The position numbers and the translations under genes were made by a program. 7,126 nucleotides of DNA from JBBRLA01 sp038231615 (GTDB lineage Bacteria; Myxococcota_A; Polyangia; Palsa-1104; JAEUJZ01): the NCBI GenBank assembly GCA_038231615.1, contig JBBRLA010000456.1, positions 1-7,126 on the forward strand, written 5' to 3'. Below are positions 1 through 5,675 of this stretch, one piece after another. Under the pieces are notes generated by a model, which searched no databases, was not told the DNA's origin, and worked only from the letters and a program-made list of their open reading frames with translations. Position 1 is the first letter of the stretch. Each line of letters starts with the position of its first letter.

Positions 1-1
1 A

Positions 2-109
2 TTACCGGCAGAGTTTGCTGAGCATCGCAATCACCCGATCAAGCAGCTCATTGCCTCGCTGATAGGCGTCGAGCCGTTGAAAGGTCGCCATGGGCCAAAT
101 CATCGGTAG
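2..109 (+). CDS. possible 3' end of an upstream gene (partial, unidentified)
   Basis: One frame is open from the left window edge to a TAG at 107-109, giving 35 residues (starting LPAEFAEHRN, ending HGPNHR). The middle, HPIKQLIASLIGVEPLKG, has a natural mix of hydrophobic and charged residues, unlike the Arg/Pro/Ala-rich products of shadow frames in this GC-rich DNA. Its base composition is also less GC-rich than the lipoprotein gene that follows. I do not recognise the family. Thirty-five open codons can occur by chance, so the call rests on composition only. The opposite strand is also open here, but its product contains an ERERERERE tract translated from the hexamer repeat and is probably a shadow. 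Confidence 0.35.
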   Translation, partial: LPAEFAEHRNHPIKQLIASLIGVEPLKGRHGPNHR

Positions 110-124
110 GTCCGGCTAAAAGTT

Positions 125-153
125 GCTCACGCTCACGCTCACGCTCACGCTCA
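125..153. repeat. GCTCAC hexanucleotide tandem repeat (about 4.8 copies)
   Basis: Four perfect GCTCAC units are followed by a partial GCTCA. The array lies between the putative end of the upstream gene and the lipoprotein gene, about 90 bases before the latter's start. A short perfect array like this can change length by slippage. It lies outside any gene I can support, so a change in copy number would alter spacer length rather than a protein. Confidence 0.85.
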
Positions 154-243
154 GGGGGCCCCTGATTCAGGTAGGCACCCGCGGGAGCCCGGGAGCTGTA
201 CGCAGTAGCCACCTCCCCGGCCCCTGAGGTACCATGCGAGACC

Positions 244-1041
244 ATGCCGCCCATCTCATCTCAACCTTCCCATCAGGCCCCCCCACGCCAGGTCATCCGC
301 TCCGCCCTCTCGGCATTCGTCCTTCTTGCCGGCCTCGGGGGTGGGCTCGGATGCCAGCCCAAGCCGCTGCCGCCCAAGCTGCCCCCCAAGGAGGTCCCGC
401 ACCTTTCGGCCCTCACCGACACCGACGGCGAGCGCGGCAGCGTGATCGGCGACGCCGTGGCCGCCGGCAGCAACCAGGCGCGGATCGCCTACGACTGCGG
501 CCCGGCTTTCGGCAAGAACGTCGAGGGCTCCGGCACCGTCAGCCGCACCATCTCCCGCTGCGAAATGGACACCACGGCCCGGACGGTGGTGCTGGCCAGC
601 GAGGACCAGGAGGACTGCCCCGGTTTCCTGCTCACCCTGGTAAACTACCACGGGCCCGGGACCTACAACACCGCCTCCCTGGGCCCGATCGGCTTCGGCA
701 TCGCCAAGGTACGCCAGACGGCGTGCAACTGGGAAGGCAACCTGTGCCTCGACTGGAACGGCGCGCAGGGCCCGCACGGCAACACGAGCTGCACCATCGA
801 GATCAACAGCGACGGCGGACTTCAGTACGGGACCAGCGGCGCCGTGATCAGCGGCACGTTCGTCTGCTCGGCCTTCATCAGCCCCTTCACCGGCTGCGCC
901 GGTAACAACAAAGCCGTCGCCGGCTGCGGCGTCACCCGGGCCAGCTTCTCGGCCGCGGGCTGCTCCGCCACCACCGTCGTGCCGGATGCGCAACCGCCCG
1001 GCAAGAAGCCCAGAGGCAAGAAGCCCAGGGCAGACAGATAG
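244..1041 (+). CDS. secreted cysteine-rich lipoprotein, unknown function
   Basis: This 265-residue protein is predicted to be exported and lipid-anchored. Arg15 and Arg19 precede a hydrophobic stretch (residues 20-36, SALSAFVLLAGLGGGLG) that ends at Cys37 in a GLGC lipobox, slightly atypical because Gly sits at -3. A Pro/Lys-rich tether (38-52) follows, then a Gly/Ser/Thr-rich body with ten further cysteines (85, 106, 125, 161, 168, 183, 208, 218, 228, 240). That even number is compatible with five disulfides, as expected outside the cytoplasm. The motifs NYHGPGTY (134-141) and SGTFVCSAF (203-211) look like strands of a beta-sandwich, as in several small bacterial lipoproteins. The C-terminus is basic, with GKKPR repeated at 253-262. 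ATG 244 is chosen because it places the signal peptide correctly. The only Shine-Dalgarno-like GAGG (226-229) is 14 bases upstream, rather far. The gene stands alone and converges on the phosphoesterase gene. No enzymatic motif is visible. Confidence 0.8.
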   Translation: MPPISSQPSHQAPPRQVIRSALSAFVLLAGLGGGLGCQPKPLPPKLPPKEVPHLSALTDTDGERGSVIGDAVAAGSNQARIAYDCGPAFGKNVEGSGTVSRTISRCEMDTTARTVVLASEDQEDCPGFLLTLVNYHGPGTYNTASLGPIGFGIAKVRQTACNWEGNLCLDWNGAQGPHGNTSCTIEINSDGGLQYGTSGAVISGTFVCSAFISPFTGCAGNNKAVAGCGVTRASFSAAGCSATTVVPDAQPPGKKPRGKKPRADR

Positions 1042-1089
1042 GAAATCGCCTTTTGCCGGATTTCGCGCGTGATCGACTTCAGCGAAGTC
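1042..1089. terminator. two small hairpins between convergent genes, possible weak terminator
   Basis: Immediately after the lipoprotein stop, GAAATC (1042-1047) pairs with GATTTC (1059-1064) across an 11-base loop. A tighter hairpin follows: GACTTC (1075-1080), loop AGC, GAAGTC (1084-1089). A TTTT lies at 1098-1101, too far from the stem for a classical intrinsic terminator. The location between converging genes is right for termination, but the stems are only 6 bp. Confidence 0.3.
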
Positions 1090-1144
1090 CGGCGAGCTTT
1101 TCCTCTTCGGCAGCTCAAACAGAAATGGGAAGAGACCCTGTATC

Positions 1145-3349
1145 CTAGGTTTGTAGGAGCAAGGCCCAGACCTTGCGTCCCTTGGGCGTCGTGACCTCTT
1201 CCAGTCGAGTGCGATTGGGCAGGGGTGGGGCGTCGGGGGGGCGGATTATGACCAATGCTTCCTCCGGCAACGGAGGTCGTCCATTCGCTTGATTGTCGAG
1301 GGCTGTAAGCGCCCAGGCGGAAGGTTCCTGGACATGCTCCAAGAGGAGCTTGAACTCAAAAAAATCGCGCATGCCAATCAATTCAGATGGAGAGGGCATT
1401 GAAATGCTGACTTGGTTGACATGGATAAAGCAACGGTCGTTCCATAAATCACCACTAAGTTGGAGGGTTCGCCCAGGACGAACTCGATGTAGATAGGCTA
1501 GCATCAGAATCCCCGGCGCTGAGGGGGCATGCCGCAGCGACCCCAGGTAGCGTGTTCCATCGGTACGCCAGAACTCCGCGAATCCCTGAAGTAAGTCATG
1601 GATGTTAGCAACGGACGGAACGGATGGGAAATGGCGGGCCACGCCATTCGACAGCCAAAATGCTCCTGGGGACGTTCCGGCTGGGCTGGAAAGGACCGCA
1701 TCCCACAGATCGTCAAGCCTGCCCTGGCGCCGCAACATTTGATATGCATTTTGTGCAACGTGATCCTGGCTGTCTCCTGATGCCTTGACCCCTAGATCGT
1801 TCAGGATCTGCAATCGTAGCTGTTCATCCATCGTCAAGAACGCTGCTTCCAACTCCCCCGCCAGTCGGTTGACCAGCGACGGCTGACTCGGCTCCTTCTT
1901 CGGATAGTAGAAGACGTGCCCATGGTCAGGATCGTTGGGGAAGACCTTCCCGTCCACGGTCCACGGGTCCGCGCCGCTGCCGAACGCATAAGGGGAAAGC
2001 CGTACGCTGTGCGCCCCCGCGTCGATTTCGCCGACGAAGCACCCGTTGGGCCAGCGGCTTCCCTGGTAGCCCGCCGGCGCCGCGATGTGGACAAACCCGC
2101 CCCGCGCCGATTGCTCGGCCCGCACCCTGTCCTTGTGCAGGTGCCCGCGCAGCACCAGATCGAAGGACCGGTCCAGGTAGTCCTCGATGTGCCCGCGCTC
2201 CTGCTCGTTCAGCCACTCCAGCGGGTGGTGGAAGAGCGCGATGCGCACGGCCACGTCCGGCTCCTCTGCGATGCGCTGCCCGGCCAGGTCTACGCCAGCC
2301 TCTCCCATCCATAGCTTGTCCTGGTCATCGTCGCCCACGGCGAACCAGGCCGAGTTGAATGAAGCGACCGCGACCCGTTCCCCCCGGACCTCGACCACCT
2401 CCACCGCGTTTACCCCGACCGGCAGGCCCAGCGCACGCCCTTCGCCCAGAAGTTCCTTCATCGCCTGCCCATAGGCCGCGAATTTCTCCACATGCCAGCG
2501 GCGATTCGCCTCTTTGGTGAAGAATTCTGTGGCCTGCTCATCAGTCGCCAACGTACGCAGCAGCCACTGACCGGCGCGACGATCCGCATCGTGGTTTCCT
2601 GGCACCACGAACACGTGGCTTTGGTCCACCTGGGTCACCCGCAGCAGATTCTTCAAGAAGGCGACAACCTGTCCGTAGTCGTCGCTGTGCCCGGAGTGCG
2701 CCAGGTCCCCGGTGAGGAAGATCAGGTCCAGGGGCTGCTGCAAGTGGCCGAGCATCGCCAAGAGGCCGCGCAGCACGCGATCCTGATCGTAGCCCCGATC
2801 TTTTCGCAGGTGAAGGTCCGAGAGATGAAGAAAGCGGATCGGTGGCTTTGCTGGAGCGGACAGGGCCGCCTCGGCCGGCTTCGTCTCCAGCCAAAGCGCC
2901 TGTAGATCCGGCGGGACCGCATAGCGCTCCGCGGTCCAGGAATAGAAATCCGGCGCGTGCTCTCGCAGATCCTTCTCGGTCCGCGCCGATACCAGCAAGA
3001 GGAGCGGACCCTTGAGCGACCGCAAGTCCTCCCGCTGCGCATTGATCGTCCTCGCCGCCGCGCGCAAGGCCAACTGGCCCTGGGGCTGGAAGCAGTAGAG
3101 GCTGGCCGAAGAGTTCGGTCCATCCGCTGCCCGCACCCACCGGGCCGGGCCATCGGTCCCCAAGGCCGGACCCGGCTCCTCTTGCAGGATACTCACCCGC
3201 AGACCCCGCTGCTCCAGCAGGCCGGCTACCGCCTCTTGCCGCGCCGTTAGATCGTCATGCTCCGGGAAGACCAGGAGAAGCAGAGTGGGCTGCCCCTCGC
3301 TCAGACGGACGCGCGCGGCCAACTCATCGATGAAGGTCCTGGCGCTCAC
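1145..3349 (-). CDS. multidomain metallophosphoesterase with STAND-like N-terminal module and effector-associated-domain-like segment
   Basis: This is a 734-residue, probably cytoplasmic protein; no signal peptide or membrane segment is seen. Residues 20-168 form an alpha/beta module (PTLLLLVFPE; later INAQREDL, LLLLVSARTEKDL, APDFYSW) resembling degenerate P-loop modules of STAND-type conflict proteins. Residues 171-482 are a calcineurin-like phosphoesterase with all its metal motifs: Asp178/His180 (SDLH), Gly214-Asp215, Asn252-His253-Asp254 (GNHD), His374-His375 and His403/His405 (GHLH). This predicts a two-metal hydrolase of phosphodiester or phosphomonoester bonds; the substrate is unknown. 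FNSAW (331-335) and HHPLEWL (374-380) fit phosphoesterases of conflict systems as I recall them. Residues 488-558 look like a helical effector-associated domain. Residues 561-734 are unrecognised. The start must be GTG 3349: it overlaps the ATPase stop as GTGA, and an in-frame stop lies at 3364-3362. GGAGG directly abuts the GTG, so coupled translation is likely. A DNA-repair or cAMP-type phosphodiesterase is less likely given the extra domains. Confidence 0.88.
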   Translation of the reverse strand: MSARTFIDELAARVRLSEGQPTLLLLVFPEHDDLTARQEAVAGLLEQRGLRVSILQEEPGPALGTDGPARWVRAADGPNSSASLYCFQPQGQLALRAAARTINAQREDLRSLKGPLLLLVSARTEKDLREHAPDFYSWTAERYAVPPDLQALWLETKPAEAALSAPAKPPIRFLHLSDLHLRKDRGYDQDRVLRGLLAMLGHLQQPLDLIFLTGDLAHSGHSDDYGQVVAFLKNLLRVTQVDQSHVFVVPGNHDADRRAGQWLLRTLATDEQATEFFTKEANRRWHVEKFAAYGQAMKELLGEGRALGLPVGVNAVEVVEVRGERVAVASFNSAWFAVGDDDQDKLWMGEAGVDLAGQRIAEEPDVAVRIALFHHPLEWLNEQERGHIEDYLDRSFDLVLRGHLHKDRVRAEQSARGGFVHIAAPAGYQGSRWPNGCFVGEIDAGAHSVRLSPYAFGSGADPWTVDGKVFPNDPDHGHVFYYPKKEPSQPSLVNRLAGELEAAFLTMDEQLRLQILNDLGVKASGDSQDHVAQNAYQMLRRQGRLDDLWDAVLSSPAGTSPGAFWLSNGVARHFPSVPSVANIHDLLQGFAEFWRTDGTRYLGSLRHAPSAPGILMLAYLHRVRPGRTLQLSGDLWNDRCFIHVNQVSISMPSPSELIGMRDFFEFKLLLEHVQEPSAWALTALDNQANGRPPLPEEALVIIRPPDAPPLPNRTRLEEVTTPKGRKVWALLLQT

Positions 3350-4611
3350 CCTCCCCGGCCCTCACGGGAGGCGACCAGCCGTCGGACCGGCAGCGGAAGA
3401 TCGTACCAGACGCTGCCGTTTCGATACTCCACCACCCACAAGCCATAGAGCAGCATCTTGCCGATGTCGTCGACGTTGTCCAGGCGGTGCTCGTCGCGGA
3501 CTCGCAAAAGGGCCGGCAAGAAGCGATCCTGATAGACGCGGCCGAATGACTCCCGCTGGTCGGTGATGGCCTCCTCGACATGGTGCCGGGCGATGTGCGG
3601 CGATTCGTGGACCATGGCCTTGACCAGGCTGGCCTGAATGAGCCGAGCCAGCTCGCGCAGGTTTCCTCCGGAACTCTCGATGGCCAGATCCACGGCATCC
3701 GGCTCCATGAAATCCGGGCTGACCTGATCGATGCGAGTGTGGACAATCTTTCGCAGCACGTCCCAGCCCGCGGCGAAGCGGGTGGGGTGGTTGGACTTTG
3801 AATCGAGCGATTGGATCCGCACCGCGGGCAGGACCGCGTTGTGAGCGTTCAGGTAGCGCTCGCTCAGGTTGTTGAACGTCGGCTCATAGACGACCGAAAG
3901 CGGGATCGTCAAAATGGCCGATCCAGGTGCCTCGACCATCGGTTTGCGCTTTTCGTCGAGGAAGAACAGTCGGGCCTGCTCCGGCGGCAGCTTGTCCAGA
4001 CCGTCCAGGATCACCACCGGTTCGGACTCGGCCATCTCACGGAGTAGGGCGGAGAGCAGAGCCAAGGGGTCCTTATCCCCGCCCTCGCTGACCAGGATGC
4101 GCAGGGCTTGACGCAGGGCAGAGCTGTCCCGGGCGGTGGAAAGGAAGGACTGGATCCGCTGGGCGAGCAGCGCCGGTCCGGCCGCCCGATTATCGGTATC
4201 GGTGAGATCCTTGAGCCATTGTCGGCAGCGATTCAGGATGGGGTCAGGGACCATCCGCTGGCTGCGCACGGATTCGTGAAGAACCTCGCCCAGGACAGCC
4301 AGATGCATCTCGGCAGGACCCAACTCCTGAACGGCGGTGGCGAGTTCGAGGTTGACGAAGACCACCAACCGTCCCTTGCCACGGAACTCCCTGGCGACAT
4401 CCAGGAGGAGCGAGGTCTTCCCGCAGCCGGGCTGCCCCGCGATCAGCAGCTTGACGTCATTTCCGAGGAGCAAGGGCGCGGTGAGCTGATGCCGGAAGTC
4501 CGCATGGACTTCCGGCAGGTAGTGAGCGCCCGGTCCCTGGGGGTCTTGTTGCCGAAAGATCGGGTCGAATGCCTGGCTAACATGACGAAAGGGAATGATA
4601 TCGAAGGCCAT
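3346..4611 (-). CDS. AAA+/STAND-like P-loop ATPase, partner of the metallophosphoesterase
   Basis: This 421-residue protein should bind and hydrolyse ATP or GTP. Walker A is GQPGCGKT (59-66) after a beta strand (KLLIA). Walker B is PVVILDGLDKL (198-208), with Asp203 for metal and Asp206 near the usual catalytic acid position. A sensor-strand candidate is SAILTIPLS (231-239). SGGNLREL (314-321) begins a helical lid, with Arg319 as a possible sensor-2 residue. The end (380-413, IGKMLLYGLWVVEYRNGSVWYDLPLPVRRL) looks like a winged helix. No NB-ARC or NACHT signature (such as a TSR-type sensor) or C-terminal repeat is present, so it is smaller than a classical STAND receptor. ATG 4611 is preceded by GAGG (4621-4618) with a 6-base spacer, a good ribosome site. 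Its TGA overlaps the phosphoesterase GTG by four bases. By analogy with switch ATPases, it may sense a trigger and control the phosphoesterase; that role is inferred. Confidence 0.85.
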   Translation of the reverse strand: MAFDIIPFRHVSQAFDPIFRQQDPQGPGAHYLPEVHADFRHQLTAPLLLGNDVKLLIAGQPGCGKTSLLLDVAREFRGKGRLVVFVNLELATAVQELGPAEMHLAVLGEVLHESVRSQRMVPDPILNRCRQWLKDLTDTDNRAAGPALLAQRIQSFLSTARDSSALRQALRILVSEGGDKDPLALLSALLREMAESEPVVILDGLDKLPPEQARLFFLDEKRKPMVEAPGSAILTIPLSVVYEPTFNNLSERYLNAHNAVLPAVRIQSLDSKSNHPTRFAAGWDVLRKIVHTRIDQVSPDFMEPDAVDLAIESSGGNLRELARLIQASLVKAMVHESPHIARHHVEEAITDQRESFGRVYQDRFLPALLRVRDEHRLDNVDDIGKMLLYGLWVVEYRNGSVWYDLPLPVRRLVASREGRGG

Positions 4612-4658
4612 GGGCCGCCTCGTGCTCCAGATTCATCCGCGATAAAGATTGCGTCAGG

Positions 4659-4687
4659 AGTATAGGTGGGGCGGCCGGCGACAGCAA
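4659..4687 (-). promoter_or_regulatory. candidate sigma70-type promoter of the ATPase-phosphoesterase operon
   Basis: On the minus strand, TTGCTG (4687-4682) and TATACT (4664-4659) are separated by exactly 17 bases. The -10 element matches TATAAT at 5 of 6 positions; the -35 matches TTGACA at 3 of 6. Initiation would fall near 4652, leaving a leader of about 40 bases that includes the GAGG ribosome site. In DNA this GC-rich a TATACT is uncommon, which adds some weight. Confidence 0.45.
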
Positions 4688-4974
4688 GCTGACCACCGGC
4701 TGGCCCGAACCCCGCCCTCACTCATTCTTCCGCACCCCCCTTTTCCGGCCTCGCTTCCGGGCCCCCGCCTACTTCCCCGTCCCCGCCGACTTCGCCTGTG
4801 CCGCCCCCTTCGCGCCACGCGGCGCGGGTCATGAAGCATGCGGCGGAGGACATGCGCAACGCGGGGTTTTACCCCGAGCCTGCGCTAACGTGCACGAGCG
4901 CCGCGGCGCGGAACATGCCACCTGCGTGGGGGTCCTCGAAGCAGGCCCCCCCGGTCCTTCAGGGTCGGGTCCCC

Positions 4975-4992
4975 CCCCCTTCGGGAAGGGGG
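4975..4992. other. strong GC hairpin (CCCCCTT-CGGG-AAGGGGG)
   Basis: Seven perfect base pairs enclose a four-base CGGG loop. The left arm lies in a run of nine C residues (4971-4979), so the register can slide. No T-run follows on either strand, so a classical Rho-independent terminator is unlikely. It could instead be one copy of a dispersed intergenic hairpin repeat, of a kind common in GC-rich genomes, or a roadblock between divergent transcription units. Confidence 0.6.
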
Positions 4993-5101
4993 TAGGGGCC
5001 CATCCCGAACGCCCCATCCCTCCATCGTCATGGCCCTTCCCCCCGTCTCCGGAGGCCCCCCCCGCGTATGGGCTGCGCGGTCCCGCATCATGCATGTCGG
5101 C

Positions 5102-5248
5102 GGGCGCAGGGGGAATGCTCGTAACCGCGTGGGCAATGTCCGCAACCGCGGGTGGCATGCTCGCGACCGCGGGGAGAACGCCAGAAACCGCGGGGAAAAC
5201 GCCAGAAACCGCGGGGAAAACGCCAGAAACCGCGGGGAAAACGCCGGC
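5102..5248. repeat. seven tandem copies of a 21-bp repeat
   Basis: The units run 5102-5122, 5123-5143, 5144-5164, 5165-5185, 5186-5206, 5207-5227 and 5228-5248. Units at 5186 and 5207 are identical, the one at 5228 differs only in its last three bases, and the one at 5165 differs at two positions. The left three are progressively diverged, and a possible eighth copy at 5081-5101 is barely recognisable. Because the unit is 21 bp, every frame stays open through the array and reads as a heptapeptide repeat: NRGENAR or TAGKTPE on the plus strand, and FSPRFLA on the minus strand. The gradient of divergence suggests recent expansion at the right side. None of the surrounding reading frames has a good ribosome site. 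Confidence 0.9.
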
Positions 5249-5384
5249 TTTGCCAGGGCGTCAGCCGGTCGGAAGGGCGAGGCGGCTGAAGCTGGCCACT
5301 GACTCGGCCTCCCGCTTGGATGTAGACGAGTGGTCCAAACCATGCTAGCGCTGGCTTCGATGCCTCGCGTGTACCGCGCCATGA

Positions 5385-5609
5385 CCATCGACGGATCTGG
5401 TCCGCTCGTGGCCGCCACCGCCAGGGGACTGGGCGTGCGGCCAGGCTTTGTTCCTGCTAGGCGAGCGAGACGAGGCGGCTACCTTGCTGAAGGCGGCGAT
5501 CACCCTGGGCGGTGAGGCGCTGCGCCAGGCCAAACTGGCTGACTCCGAGATCGAGCCAGTGCCGCAGGACGAGGACTTCCGGGATCTCGTGCGCTCCATC
5601 GGCTCATAG
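5385..5609 (+). pseudogene. 3' remnant of a TPR-repeat protein gene
   Basis: The frame is open from 5385 (after a TGA at 5382-5384) to a TAG at 5607-5609. From about 5427 the product is clearly protein-like: GDWACGQALFLLGERDEAAT, then LLKAAITLGG, KLADSEIEPV and DEDFRDLVRSIG. This matches the usual last helical repeat and cap of tetratricopeptide proteins, in the pattern xNLACxLALLGExDEALxxLxxAI followed by DPDLxPLRxDPxFxxLV. Only one terminal repeat plus the cap (about 60 residues) remains. Upstream the similarity disappears in every frame, and no ATG or GTG with a ribosome site begins it (TTG 5448 is possible but would start mid-helix). It is therefore best read as a truncated or frameshifted gene end. 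The lost part may have been replaced by, or decayed into, the repeat-bearing region to its left. It ends 66 bases before the membrane-protein start. Confidence 0.6.
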
Positions 5610-5663
5610 AGTAGGTTGAAAAAGGTACGGAAAGATTCCGGAACCGAGGCGAAGGGGAGATTC

Positions 5664-5667
5664 GGAG
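5664..5667 (+). promoter_or_regulatory. ribosome binding site that selects ATG 5676
   Basis: GGAG lies 8 bases before ATG 5676, with a further GGGGAG at 5654-5659. The in-frame upstream TTG (5616) has no comparable site: only GTAGG directly abuts it. This favours the 174-residue form of the membrane protein over a 194-residue form with a charged 20-residue extension. Confidence 0.6.
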
Positions 5668-5675
5668 ATCATGAG

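Larger units (their letters stand above)
4612..5384. other. long stretch without a convincing gene
   Basis: About 770 bases separate the ATPase start from the TPR relic. Open frames exist on both strands, but their products are Pro/Arg/Ala-rich, have no clear ribosome sites and match nothing I recognise. The stretch contains the operon promoter and ribosome site at its left end, a CGGGGT-TTT-ACCCCG hairpin (4862-4876), long C-runs (for example 4971-4979), a strong CCCCCTT/AAGGGGG hairpin (4975-4992), and the 21-bp tandem repeat array. Such a long gap, ending in a gene remnant, suggests decay of one or more former genes. Confidence 0.6.

Noticed and set aside
234..905. 223-codon open frame on the plus strand overlapping the lipoprotein gene, with a GAGG only 4 bases before its ATG
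   Set aside because: The product is an Arg/His/Pro-rich, low-complexity sequence typical of a shadow frame; the overlapping frame has a signal peptide, lipobox and balanced composition.
256..993. 245-codon open frame on the minus strand opposite the lipoprotein gene
   Set aside because: Its product is Gly/Ala/Arg/Val/Asp-rich with no domain pattern, a usual antisense artefact of GC-rich coding DNA.
4975..4992. Rho-independent terminator
   Set aside because: The hairpin is strong, but no T-run follows it on either strand.
5102..5248. CRISPR-like array
   Set aside because: The units are contiguous 21-bp tandem copies with no unique spacers and no cas genes nearby.
4885..5418. 177-codon minus-strand frame with FSPRFLA heptad repeats
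   Set aside because: All frames stay open through a 21-bp array. Outside the array the product is Pro/Arg-rich, and the silent-change pattern favours a plus-strand frame rather than this one.
5640..5667. ECF-sigma-like promoter (GGAACC, 16 bases, TCGGAG) before the membrane-protein gene
   Set aside because: Transcription would begin at or inside the start codon and remove the ribosome site; the -10 match is poor.
5616..5675. 20-residue N-terminal extension of the membrane protein from TTG 5616
   Set aside because: TTG is a weak start without a spaced ribosome site; ATG 5676 has GGAG at 8 bases and begins directly before the first membrane segment.
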